Assembly (NCBI RefSeq): GCF_000337615.1
Contig: NZ_AOII01000042.1
Location: forward strand, 18,625-82,624
Length of the DNA stretch: 64,000 nt
Direction: 5' to 3'
Source: Natrinema pallidum DSM 3751
Lineage (GTDB): Archaea; Halobacteriota; Halobacteria; Halobacteriales; Natrialbaceae
Shown: one piece after another, positions 51,869 to 60,559 of the stretch
Numbering within the stretch: position 1 is the stretch's first letter
Layout of the letters: each line of letters begins with the position of its first letter
Notes under the pieces: model-generated
Seen by the model: only the letters and a program-made list of their open reading frames with translations
What the model was told of the DNA's origin: nothing
Databases searched by the model: none
Position numbers and translations under genes: made by a program

Positions 51869-52513
51869 ATGACAGTCGTCGCTTTCGACTTCGACGGGAC
51901 GCTTTCCGACTCCGAGATGACCGTGTTGCTCGGCGACCGCCGCAGTGTCGCCGAAGACATGGCCGACATCACCGACCGTGCGATGAACGACGAGATCGGC
52001 TATGCCGAGAGTCTCCGCAGGCGCGCGGCCCTGCTCGAGGGGCTCCCAGAGGCCGAGGCCGACGCCGCCTTCGACGAGGTCGTCCTCCGCGAGGGTGCTG
52101 CCGATCTCATCGAGGAACTGAACGACGCGGGCGTTACGACCGCGATTCTCACGGGCGGATTCGAACGCGGCGTCGCGGCCGCCTTGGAGCGCGAGGGGGT
52201 CTCCGTCGATCACATCGTCTCGAACCGGCTCCCGATGCAGGCGGGCGAACTCACGGGCGCGGTCGACGGGCCGCTGATCGAGGGCACCAAAGACGACGCG
52301 CTCGCGGACCTCGCCGACGATGTCGGCGTCGACCTTGCGGACACCGTCGCGGTCGGCGACGGGGCCAACGACCTGCCGATGCTCGAGGTCGCCGGTCTCG
52401 CGATCGGCTTCGAACCCAAGCCGGCGGTCGAACCCCACTGCGATGTCGTCGTCACGTCGATGGCCGAGGCCCGAGAGACGCTCGTCGAAGACGGCGTGCT
52501 CGCCGACCGCTGA
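51869..52513 (+). CDS. serB: Phosphoserine phosphatase (HAD family)
   Basis: This enzyme catalyses the last step of phosphorylated serine synthesis. The 214-residue protein has HAD motif I DFDGTLSDSE (residues about 7-16), motif II TGGF near 93, the lysine of motif III in GTKDDALADL near 138 and motif IV VGDGANDLPM near 166, all in SerB-like form. ATG 51869 is preceded by TTTATCC at 51839-51845. The distance to serA (3.1 kb, opposite strand) shows that the two are regulated separately. Confidence 0.88.
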   Translation: MTVVAFDFDGTLSDSEMTVLLGDRRSVAEDMADITDRAMNDEIGYAESLRRRAALLEGLPEAEADAAFDEVVLREGAADLIEELNDAGVTTAILTGGFERGVAAALEREGVSVDHIVSNRLPMQAGELTGAVDGPLIEGTKDDALADLADDVGVDLADTVAVGDGANDLPMLEVAGLAIGFEPKPAVEPHCDVVVTSMAEARETLVEDGVLADR

Positions 52514-52708
52514 TTCCACCGGTACTACTGACTTATCGAGCGTAACCAGCTGTTGTGTGCTCGTGCTCGCACTCGATCCGCGACTGAGCGGCGCGAAGCG
52601 CCGCTGACCGCTGGGTCGGTCGGACGGTCATCGATCCGTGAATATCCGCTCTAAGTTCCGATTTCTCGACCGAGAAGGTTTTAACTCGTACTCGAGTAAG
52701 TGCTTTTG

Positions 52709-53092
52709 ATGATGTGGCAGGACTTCGTCTTCATGCTCGGAAGCGGCCTCTCGATCGTCTTTCTCGCGCCGACGTTGCGTGACCCGAACGCACGGGTCCC
52801 TCTCGGCACGAGTCTCCCCTCGATGGGGATCGGGTTCGTCTACAGTCTGACCTTCTTTACGCTGGGAATGACCTTCTCGGCGACCGGCGCGTTCGCCGCC
52901 GGCTCGATGTGGTCGTTGATCGCCCTGTTCCGGTCCCCACAGGGAGTCTCGATGAACCTGTTCGCCCGGGAGAACCTCGCGCTGTTCGTCTCCGACCTTC
53001 GCTACTGGCTCGCGCGCCGCCGGTCCGATCGGTCGCTCGCCGACCAGTACGTCTCCTTTGACCGCGGTGCCGGCCACGGGACCCCCCGATAA
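52709..53092 (+). CDS. Small membrane protein with basic C-terminus
   Basis: The 127-residue protein starts MMWQDFVFMLGSGLSIVFL and contains three hydrophobic segments (about 4-22, 38-60 and 62-76), then a cytoplasmic basic/Arg-rich part (RYWLARRRSDRSL). A TTTTAACTCG element about 22-30 bases upstream supports a leaderless start. Similar proteins occur across haloarchaea with no known function. Confidence 0.6.
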   Translation: MMWQDFVFMLGSGLSIVFLAPTLRDPNARVPLGTSLPSMGIGFVYSLTFFTLGMTFSATGAFAAGSMWSLIALFRSPQGVSMNLFARENLALFVSDLRYWLARRRSDRSLADQYVSFDRGAGHGTPR

Positions 53093-53176
53093 CGTCCGCT
53101 CCGGTCTCTCGAGTCGCGGATAGCCACCGCCGACACGATCACACAGCCGTTCGAGACCCGTCCCGCCGTCAGCCCG

Positions 53177-54382
53177 TCATTCGGAAAAGAGACTCGTGTG
53201 AACCGGCGCGAACTCGGTTTGCTCGTCGGACTCCGGCACCGTATCCGTGATCGCCCGCCCGGCGAGTCCCTCCTCGAGCAAGTTCGACAGCGGCGGGCCG
53301 ACTTTTTCGGGTTCGACGAGGAAGGCGTCGTGGCCGTGGTCGGATTCGACCACGTGGTGTGCGATGTCGACGGCGGCCTCGCGACAGGCCCCCGCCAGCG
53401 ATTCGGCCTGGTCGACGGTGAAGTGCCAGTCCCCGGTAAACGAGAGGAGCAGGAGTTCGCCCTCGAACGCCGCCAGCGCGTCGGCGTCGGATTCGTAGCC
53501 GGCTGCCAGATCGAAGTCGTCCATCGCGCGTGTCAGGTAGAGGTAGCTGTTGGCGTCGAACCGATCGGTGAACTTGTCGGCCTGATAGTCCAGATAGGAC
53601 TCGACCTCGCGATACGGGAAGAAGGCCGCGGCGGGGTCCGGCGGCTCCTCGCGGACCGCTTCCCGGCCCGCCGATCGGCGACCGAACTTCCGGCCCATCG
53701 AGGCCTTCGAGAGGTACATGATGTGTCCGATCTGGCGCGCTCGAGCCAGCCCCTCCTCGGGTCCGGGTCCGCCGTAGTAGTGGCCGCCGTTCCAGTTAGG
53801 GTCGCCCGTGATCGCCCGCCGGGCAACGGTATCGAGCGCGAGACACTGGGCGTCGAGGCGGGCGGCGGTCGCGACCGCACCGGCACGTTCGACATCGTCG
53901 GGGAACCGGCGCAACCAGTCGAGGACGTTCATCCCGCCGACGCTGCCGCCGATGACGGCGTGGAGCCGGCCGACGCCGAGTGCGTCCAGCAGCCGCCGCT
54001 GGGCGCGGGTCCAGTCGCCGACCGTGACCGGCGGGTAGTCGGTCCCGTAGGGTTCGCCCGTCTCGGGGTTCTCGCTCGCCGGGCCGGTCGTCCCATAACA
54101 CGACCCCGGGACGTTCGCACAGATGACGTAGTACTCCGTCGTATCGATCGCTTTCCCGGGGCCGACGACATCGCCCCACCAGGCGCGAGCCTGGCCGGCG
54201 GTTTCGCCCCCCGAATCGGGCCGGCGAGCGACGTGGGCGCTGCCGGTCAGCGCGTGACAGACCAAGACCGCGTTGTCGCCGGTAAAGTCGCCGTAGGTCT
54301 CGTACGCGATCTCGAAGTTCGGAACCGACTCCCCCGAGAGGAACTCGAACGTCCCGATGCTGGCCGTCTCCTTCGTTGTCAC
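53177..54382 (-). CDS. metX: Homoserine O-acetyltransferase
   Basis: This alpha/beta-hydrolase-fold enzyme acetylates homoserine for methionine synthesis. The 401-residue protein has the nucleophile elbow [12 protein letters not shown] near residue 147, the [11 protein letters not shown] oxyanion region near 90, the Asp of SFTGDWHFT near 318 and the His of [10 protein letters not shown] near 350. The ATG overlaps the stop of metY by four bases (ATGA), so the two are translationally coupled. It makes O-acetylhomoserine for its partner. Confidence 0.94.
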   Translation of the reverse strand: MTTKETASIGTFEFLSGESVPNFEIAYETYGDFTGDNAVLVCHALTGSAHVARRPDSGGETAGQARAWWGDVVGPGKAIDTTEYYVICANVPGSCYGTTGPASENPETGEPYGTDYPPVTVGDWTRAQRRLLDALGVGRLHAVIGGSVGGMNVLDWLRRFPDDVERAGAVATAARLDAQCLALDTVARRAITGDPNWNGGHYYGGPGPEEGLARARQIGHIMYLSKASMGRKFGRRSAGREAVREEPPDPAAAFFPYREVESYLDYQADKFTDRFDANSYLYLTRAMDDFDLAAGYESDADALAAFEGELLLLSFTGDWHFTVDQAESLAGACREAAVDIAHHVVESDHGHDAFLVEPEKVGPPLSNLLEEGLAGRAITDTVPESDEQTEFAPVHTSLFSE

Positions 54383-55788
54383 GCTGTCTCACCCGCCGCC
54401 CGCGTCGCCGCCGCGATCGCTCCCTCGAGATCCGCCAGGATATCCTCGGGGTCCTCGATCCCGACGGACATCCGAATCAGATCGGCCGTGACGCCCGCCT
54501 CCTCGCGTTCCGCGGGCGTCAGCTGGCCGTGGGTTGTACTGGCGGGATGGATCACCAGCGTCTTGGCGTCCCCGATGTTCGCGAGGAACGAGGCCAACTC
54601 GACGTTCTCGCAGAAGGCCTTGCCCGCCTCGAAGCCGTCCTCCAGCCCGAACGCGACCATGCCACCGAAATCCGACAGGTAGCGGGTGGCGTTGTCGTGG
54701 GTTGGATGCTCCTCGAGTCCGGGGTACGTGACCCAGTCGACGTCCTCGTGGTCGTCGAGGTACGCCGCGACGATGGCCGCGTTCTCGCAGTGTTTCTCGA
54801 CGCGAAGCGGCATGGACTCGAGTCCCTGTAACGTTTGCCAGGCGTCGAACGGTGACTGCTGGTTGCCCAGACTGCGCAGCGAGCGGAACCTGGCCGCGGC
54901 GGCGACGGGAGCGTCCGGGAAGTCCCGCGAGAAGTCGACATCGTGGTAGGCGTGGTTCCGGCCCGCGATCTCGTCGTAGCCGTGGTCGCCCCAGGGAAAG
55001 GAGCCGCCGTCGACCAGCACGCCGCCGACGGTCGTGCCGGAGCCGTGGAGCCACTTGGTCGTCGACTCCCAGACGATGTCAGCCCCGTGCTCGAGCGGGC
55101 GACAGAGCGCCGGCGTCGCGAACGTGTTGTCCACGACGAGGGGAACCCCGTGCTCGTGAGCGATCTCGGCAAGACGTTCGAAGTCGGGCGTCACCAGCGA
55201 CGGGTTGCCGATCGTCTCGACGTGGACGAAGGCAGTGTCCTCGTCGATGGCCGCCTCGTACTCGTCGTACTCGAGGGTGGGGACGAATTTCGGCTCGATG
55301 TCCCGCCGGGTCGCGGTCTTCGAGAAGTAGGCCGTCGTCCCGCCGTAGGTGTCGGTCGAACAGACCACGTTGTCGCCCGCCTCGGCGAGAATCAGGACGG
55401 CTGAGTCGAGCGCGGCCATGCCGCTGCCGGTCGCGACCGCGCCCGCGCCGCCCTCGAGGGCGGCGAGGCGCTCCTCGAGCGTGGTGACGGTCGGGTTGGC
55501 GATCCGCGAGTAGATGTAGCCGTCGTCCTCGAGGGCGTACCGGGCGGCGGCGGTGTCGGCGTCGCCGAAGACGTAAGAGGTCGTCTGGTGGATCGGCGGT
55601 GCCATCGCACCGGTTTCCGGGTCCGGTGACTGACCTGCATGGACGCTCCGCGTGCCGAGGCCGCGCTCGTCGGTGGCGGCTTCGTCGTCCCTCGAACGAC
55701 ACCGTTCCGCGCTGCCGTCCTCCGGCGGTGTCGCCGACGTTTCGGTCTCGCCGCCGGCGTCGTGCCCGTCGCTCGCGTCGTCGCTCAT
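54379..55788 (-). CDS. metY: O-acetylhomoserine sulfhydrylase/aminocarboxypropyltransferase
   Basis: This PLP enzyme makes homocysteine from O-acetylhomoserine and sulfide. The 469-residue protein has an acidic N-terminal extension (1-50), the family start [16 protein letters not shown], the PLP lysine in [11 protein letters not shown] near 265 and [18 protein letters not shown] at the end. Start 55788 ([10 protein letters not shown]) is chosen since the TATA at 55812-55819 lies 24-31 bases before it; ATG 55797 is three codons upstream. It forms an operon with metX. Confidence 0.93.
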   Translation of the reverse strand: MSDDASDGHDAGGETETSATPPEDGSAERCRSRDDEAATDERGLGTRSVHAGQSPDPETGAMAPPIHQTTSYVFGDADTAAARYALEDDGYIYSRIANPTVTTLEERLAALEGGAGAVATGSGMAALDSAVLILAEAGDNVVCSTDTYGGTTAYFSKTATRRDIEPKFVPTLEYDEYEAAIDEDTAFVHVETIGNPSLVTPDFERLAEIAHEHGVPLVVDNTFATPALCRPLEHGADIVWESTTKWLHGSGTTVGGVLVDGGSFPWGDHGYDEIAGRNHAYHDVDFSRDFPDAPVAAAARFRSLRSLGNQQSPFDAWQTLQGLESMPLRVEKHCENAAIVAAYLDDHEDVDWVTYPGLEEHPTHDNATRYLSDFGGMVAFGLEDGFEAGKAFCENVELASFLANIGDAKTLVIHPASTTHGQLTPAEREEAGVTADLIRMSVGIEDPEDILADLEGAIAAATRAAGETA

Positions 55789-55811
55789 GTTTAACATGCA
55801 TACTTCTATAG

Positions 55812-55819
55812 ATATATAT
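55812..55819 (-). promoter_or_regulatory. TATA box of the metYX operon
   Basis: ATATATAT (plus strand) in an AT-rich island lies 24-31 bases before ATG 55788 on the minus strand, predicting a leaderless metY transcript. The AT island may also serve the plus-strand direction. Confidence 0.6.
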
Positions 55820-56038
55820 GCGTCGTAGTAACGGCAAAAAGCGCAGGCTAGAGAGTGTCACGCCTGATCGATGGCGCGCTCGAGCCCGAACCGGCCGACG
55901 GTCCGCTCAACGACGGCGACGACGACGAGGACGACCGAACGCGTATCGATTCCGACCGTATTGCCGTGCATGATACTGCCCGAATCGGTTCGGTCCGAGA
56001 CGAACGACTTGATAGTTCCCGAGCGCAAAGAGCCGGTC

Positions 56039-57270
56039 GTGCACTCGAGTGACCGCGACCGGGTCGTGCTCGCCGCCCTGGTCTTTGCGGTATTGTTCTC
56101 GCAAGTGCTGCTCTATCCCGGCGTCGCGACGCTCGTCGAGACGCTGGGTGCCGACGCGACGGCGTCGGCGTTCGCGGCGACCCCGCTAGACGCGAGCATG
56201 TGGTTTCTGGTCGCCGAGTTCGCCGCCTACGTTTCGTTCGTCGGCGTCTGGGGCGTCGTGAGCGATGCGACCGGTCGACGCACGCCGTTTATCGTCGCCG
56301 GTTCGATCGCCGGCGCGCTCGGGTATGCCGCCCTCGCCGCCGTCCCGATCGTCGGCTCGATCCCCTTCGAGGGGTGCTCCTCCTGCGAATCGTTCAGGGC
56401 GCGATGACCATCGGCGCGTTCTCCCTGACGATGACCATGCTGATGGACTTGGAGGGCGGCCACGGCCGGAACATGGGTGCGGCGGGGATCGCCATCGGGC
56501 TCGGGGCCGCTCTCGGCGCTCCGGTCGGCGGCCAGCTCACGGCGGTCGATCCAGTCGCGCCATTGCTCGTCGCCGCCGGTCTCCTGGTCTGTGTCGGCGG
56601 CCTCGTCTCGCTCGTCGACGATCGCGCCCCCGACGAGCACCGGACCGCTCGAGCCCTCGTCGAGGGTATCCGCCACCGGCCGACGCTGTCGATCCCGTAC
56701 GCCTTCGGCTTCGTCGACCGGCTTACCGCGGGGTTTTTCGCGCTCGTGGGCACCCTCTACTTTCAGGAAACGTTCGGCCTCGGCGCGGGAACGACCGGCC
56801 TCCTGCTGGCGTGCTTTTTCGCACCTTTTGCCATCCTGCAGTATCCGATGGGAGCCCTCTCGGATCGGATCGGTCGGACGGTGCCGATCGTCGTGGGCTC
56901 GGTGTGTTACGGCGGCGGTATCCTCCTCGTCGGGGCTTCGCCCTCGGTCCCGACCGCGGCGATCGCGATGGCAGGGGTCGGCGTCCTCGGGGCGCTCGTC
57001 GCCCCCGCGACGATGGCGCTGGTCACCGACCTCGCCGACGAGAGCGAGCGCGGCGTCGCCATGGCCGGGTTCAACCTGGCCGGCAGCCTCGGCTTCCTCG
57101 GCGGCTTTCTCATCGGCGGCACCGTCGCCGGCAGCTACGGCTACGATCTGGCCTTCCTCGTCGTCGGCGGCCTCGAGATCGCGATCGCCGTCGTCACCGT
57201 GCCCGTATTCTTGCGGCTCTCGCTCGAGCCTCCCGACCGGTTTCGGTCGGGCGACCGCGAAAACGCCTGA
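56039..57270 (+). pseudogene. MFS transporter gene with one-base deletion
   Basis: The first half (GTG 56039, MHSSDRDRVVLAALVFAVLF) has about three membrane helices of a major-facilitator transporter, including GVVSDATGRRTPF, the loop 2-3 motif. It runs out of frame after VGSIPFEG. The second half continues one base earlier as VLLLRIVQGAMTIGAF and gives nine more helices up to 57270. The break is at the GGGG run 56371-56374; a fifth G would restore the frame for a protein of about 410 residues. The substrate is unknown. It may be a true mutation or a homopolymer error. Confidence 0.85.
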
Positions 57271-57352
57271 TCGCGGACCCGTTCGAGCTCGTCTAATCGT
57301 TCTATGTTGTGCTATGTAGTCACATAACGTTGTATGGGAAGAAGGTATCAAT

Positions 57353-57360
57353 TTTTATGT
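57353..57360 (+). promoter_or_regulatory. TATA-like element of the cupredoxin gene
   Basis: TTTTATGT lies 19-26 bases before the ATG at 57379 at the end of an AT-rich intergenic stretch. Confidence 0.45.
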
Positions 57361-57378
57361 GCTCAGGCCCAAACCCCG

Positions 57379-57855
57379 ATGATGGCACGAGATAACCCGG
57401 TTTCGCGGCGGACAGCGCTGAAGCTTACTGGTGCGGCTGCATCGACGGCGCTCGTCGCCGGTTGTAGCAGCGACGGTAACGGTGACGGCAACGGTGACGG
57501 CAACGGCGGCAGTGAGGGGCCGTACACGATCGAGTCCGGGAAAGAAATCAAACTCAAATCGAATGCTCAGTCCTGGGAAGGTATGGCGCCGTCCAAGATC
57601 GAAGGCGTGGAGAACCCCGACCTCAGCCTCACCGAAGGTGAGACCTACACGATCACCTGGGCGGAGAACGAGCAGGGCACACACAACCTCGCGATCTACG
57701 ACGACAGCGAGTCGGCCGTCGCAGGACCGACTGAAAAGACCGATGACAGCGAACCCGGCCTGAGCGTCGAGTTCGAAGCATCGAGCGATACCGTCGAGTA
57801 CGTTTGTCAGCCCCACTACCGAGTCGGGATGCACGGCAGCATCAAACTCGAATAA
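57379..57855 (+). CDS. Halocyanin-like blue copper lipoprotein
   Basis: The 158-residue protein has a Tat signal (SRRTALKLTG), lipobox VAGC with Cys29, a Gly/Asp/Asn-rich linker (30-47) and a cupredoxin domain. The type 1 copper ligands are all visible: His102 (GTHNLAIYD), Cys143, His146 and Met151 in YVCQPHYRVGMHG. It is probably a membrane-anchored one-electron carrier outside the cell. TTTTATGT at 57353-57360 supports a leaderless start. ATG 57382 is the next in-frame option. Confidence 0.9.
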   Translation: MMARDNPVSRRTALKLTGAAASTALVAGCSSDGNGDGNGDGNGGSEGPYTIESGKEIKLKSNAQSWEGMAPSKIEGVENPDLSLTEGETYTITWAENEQGTHNLAIYDDSESAVAGPTEKTDDSEPGLSVEFEASSDTVEYVCQPHYRVGMHGSIKLE

Positions 57856-58195
57856 CGGATTCTACGCCACGGTTCGGGCGGAACGGTCGACACTGTCTGA
57901 CCGTTGCAGTTTCCGATCGCTTTCTGACGCTTTTTCTCGGTGGGCTCCGATAGCCACACAACAGTAATCACTACTGATACCCTATCGTCGTCGGGGAGTG
58001 TCCCGATGCAGCATCAACGTCCCTCTCCTTATTGTTCTGTCAATCTCGAGCCGTTCCACGCTCGAGCAGTGAGCGCACGTCCCTGATCGAACTGTCCGCC
58101 TGCTCGCGAAGGGAATACGTCCCGCCGGTGATCGCTCACTCACTGGGTGGCATCAAAAGTACCATACCACCTCGTTCCGCAGTAGCCCGTATCAG
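57856..58195. other. 340-base gap without a recognisable gene
   Basis: The sequence between the cupredoxin and aminotransferase genes is moderately AT-rich in parts and contains T-runs (CTTTTTCTCG near 57930) that could end the cupredoxin transcript. A CATACCAC near 58162 may be the promoter of the aminotransferase. No reading frame or RNA gene is convincing. Confidence 0.4.
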
Positions 58196-59317
58196 GTGAC
58201 ATCCGTGACGAAGAAACGCGAATACACGGGCGACTATCCCGACAAGACGCTGTATATCCCCGGTCCGACCGAAGTGCGCGACGACGTGATCGACGCGATG
58301 TGCGAGCCGATGTTCGGCCACCGGATGGACCGCATGACCGACCTCTATACGACTATCGTCGAGGACACCAAGGAGTTCCTCGGCACCGACAACGAGGTCG
58401 TCATCCTGACGGGGTCTGGCACCGAGTTCTGGGAGGCCTCGACGCTCAACCTCGTCGACGAGAACATCCTCGTCCCGACCTGTGGCAGTTTCAGCGAGCG
58501 CCACGCCAACGTGGCCGAGCGACTGGGCAAGGACGTCGACCGACTCGAGTACGACTGGGGACAGGCCATCAAACCCGCGGACATCCGTGAGGAACTCGAG
58601 GCAAGCGACAAGCACTACGACGTCGTCGCGACCGTGATGAACGAGTCCTCGACGGGCGTGCGAAATCCCATCGAGGAGATCGGCGACGTCGTCGCCGACT
58701 ACCCCGACACGTACTTCGTCGTCGACGCGGTCTCCGCGCTGGGTGGGGACATCGTCGACATCGACGAGCACAACATCGACGTCATCTTCGCCTCGAGTCA
58801 GAAGGCGTTCGCCATGCCGCCGGGGCTAGCGATCTGCGTCGTCAGCGACGACGCCTACGAGCGCGAACTCGAGAAGGACTCGGCGTCGTGGTACGGCGGC
58901 TTCCAGCGCACGATCGACTACTACGACCGAAAGGGACAGACCCACTCCACGCCCGCGATTCCGATCATGCTGGCCTACCGCAAACAGATGAAGCACATGC
59001 TCGAGGAGGGCCACGACGCACGGGACCAGCGCCATCGGGAGATGGCCGAGTACACCCGCGAGTGGGCGCGCGACCACTTCGACATGTTCCCCGAGGAAGG
59101 GTACGAGTCCCAGACGGTGAGCTGTATCGAGAATACGCAGGGGATCGACGTCGCCGCGACGATCGAGGCCGTCAGCGAGGAGTACGACATGGTCTTCTCG
59201 AACGGTTACGGCTCGCAACTCGGCGAGGAGACGTTCCGCATCGGCCACATGGGCGAACACGACCTCGAGAGCATCAGAGAACTGACCGACGCGATCGAAG
59301 ACATCGCGGATCTGTAA
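58196..59317 (+). CDS. Class V aminotransferase (serine-pyruvate/alanine-glyoxylate type)
   Basis: The 373-residue PLP enzyme begins MTSVTKKREYTGDYPDKTLY; GTG 58196 is used, and GTG 58205 is also possible. It has the family entry YIPGPTEVRDDVIDAM, SGTEFWEAS near 80, the PLP-contacting VVDAVSALGGD and the Schiff-base lysine in FASSQKAFAMPPG near 202. Close relatives are annotated as alanine-glyoxylate or serine-pyruvate aminotransferases. In a window that also encodes SerA and SerB but no SerC, it is a reasonable candidate for the phosphoserine aminotransferase step; that is an inference. Confidence 0.9.
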   Translation: MTSVTKKREYTGDYPDKTLYIPGPTEVRDDVIDAMCEPMFGHRMDRMTDLYTTIVEDTKEFLGTDNEVVILTGSGTEFWEASTLNLVDENILVPTCGSFSERHANVAERLGKDVDRLEYDWGQAIKPADIREELEASDKHYDVVATVMNESSTGVRNPIEEIGDVVADYPDTYFVVDAVSALGGDIVDIDEHNIDVIFASSQKAFAMPPGLAICVVSDDAYERELEKDSASWYGGFQRTIDYYDRKGQTHSTPAIPIMLAYRKQMKHMLEEGHDARDQRHREMAEYTREWARDHFDMFPEEGYESQTVSCIENTQGIDVAATIEAVSEEYDMVFSNGYGSQLGEETFRIGHMGEHDLESIRELTDAIEDIADL

Positions 59318-59862
59318 TCCGTCGTTCGGGATCGAGCGACTCGAGACGCTCGCAGCCGACCGATCAGTTACCGCCGGCGTTCATCTCGAATAGGTCGGCC
59401 CTCATTCGGTGACCGTTCTGGGGTACCTGCGCCGCGGGTATTCACGGGAACGCGGCTACAGTGATGACGTTTCCGACCAGTTTCGAACGTCGGAATCGCT
59501 GGACGTGACCGACGTGACCTACGACGTTCTCGGTGTGAATCCGCTGCATCCGCTGACGCGGATTCGATGGCGAGCTCGGTGATCGTCTAGAATCAGTAAA
59601 TCACAGTACCGTAGTCCCGCTCGAGTCGGACCCCCCTCAATCACTTCTCGGATGCCGAATCGCAGAAACCCCCTTGGTTTTGTCGGCGAACGAGCGGTTC
59701 GAGGAACCCGAGTGACGCCGTTCACCGCGAGGGCCGCAGGCCCGAGCAGGCCGACGACCGATGTGGAGGCCCCGAAGGGGCCAAAACGGAGAGAGAAGTG
59801 CTTTTCGTCGACGTTTTGCCGAGGGTACGCCGTAGGCGCGCCCGCAGAGCAAACGTTCGGTT
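59318..59862. other. 545-base noncoding region rich in hairpins
   Basis: The second half (about 59640-59862) has an unusual density of short perfect hairpins, including GGGCC-GCA-GGCCC at 59731-59743 and GGCCCC-GAA-GGGGCC at 59768-59782, in GC-rich sequence after a short CCCCCTTGG stretch. It abuts the aIF1A stop codon. I recall similar text at several places in haloarchaeal genomes, which suggests a repeated or structured RNA element. The first half (59318-59639) shows no gene. No reading frame is convincing on either strand. Confidence 0.5.
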
Positions 59863-60150
59863 CTATTGAATATGGCCTTCTTCCCGAAGCTGGTCGGCTT
59901 CGCTCTTCTCGTAGCGCCAGGTGATATCGGCCTTCTCGTCCTGCCAGTCCCAGGGTTCGACGAGCACGACGTCGTCTTCGCGGATCCAGATGCGTTTCTG
60001 CATCTTCCCGGGGATGCGCGCGGTGCGCTCGGTCCCGTCGGCACAGCGTACTTTGACCCGATTCGCCCCGAGCATGTCCGTGACGGTCGCGAAGACCTCG
60101 TCGTTCTCGGGCATCCGGAGGTTCTTGCGACCGCCATCTCCGTCGCTCAT
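59863..60150 (-). CDS. Translation initiation factor aIF1A
   Basis: This is a 95-residue protein with an OB fold, starting [20 protein letters not shown]. The block [20 protein letters not shown], then [20 protein letters not shown], is the well-conserved core of aIF1A/eIF1A, which binds the A-site region of the small ribosomal subunit and aids initiator tRNA placement. The acidic tails are short, as in archaea. The structured noncoding stretch lies immediately after its stop. Confidence 0.97.
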   Translation of the reverse strand: MSDGDGGRKNLRMPENDEVFATVTDMLGANRVKVRCADGTERTARIPGKMQKRIWIREDDVVLVEPWDWQDEKADITWRYEKSEADQLREEGHIQ

Positions 60151-60251
60151 GGCCGCGGATTCACGTTCGAGGGGTTTAACGCTTTATCGTTCCATCTAGC
60201 GCAATGACCGGTGGCTGGCGGTTCTCGTCCGCTGAGCGGGGAACCACGCCG

Positions 60252-60258
60252 TTTATTT
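60252..60258 (+). promoter_or_regulatory. TATA box of the small hydrophobic protein gene
   Basis: TTTATTT lies 24-30 bases before the ATG at 60282. This predicts a leaderless transcript. Confidence 0.5.
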
Positions 60259-60281
60259 CGCTCGGCTCTGCAACCCTCCGT

Positions 60282-60461
60282 ATGTTACGGAATCTCGGTG
60301 CGCTCGGAATCGCCGGTCTCGTGATTCTGGTTGCTGGTATCGGCCTGATCGCCTCGCAGAACCTCTTGATTGCTGCCGGAATGGCACTCATCGTAGCCGG
60401 ATTGGGATTGGTCGTCAAGTCCCTGATCTCGGGTATGCTCCAGAACTTCGGGATGTTCTAA
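60282..60461 (+). CDS. Small hydrophobic protein (DUF7470-like)
   Basis: The 59-residue protein starts MLRNLGALGIAGLVILVAGI and is made of two membrane helices separated by SQN, ending MLQNFGMF. It matches my memory of the DUF7470 family of haloarchaeal small membrane proteins. The function is unknown. It is divergent from aIF1A and convergent with the DUF460 gene. Confidence 0.7.
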   Translation: MLRNLGALGIAGLVILVAGIGLIASQNLLIAAGMALIVAGLGLVVKSLISGMLQNFGMF

Positions 60462-60559
60462 CCGTCTCCGACTGCGTTCGCTGCGATCCCATACGTTTCT
60501 TCTCGCCAGCGGTCCTCTCGATCCACCGGTGCGCCACTGCCGTCGAACCGACGGACGGG

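Noticed and set aside
55855-56052. Short plus-strand frame before the MFS gene
   Set aside because: No start signal or protein-like composition; the MFS reading begins at GTG 56039 in another frame.
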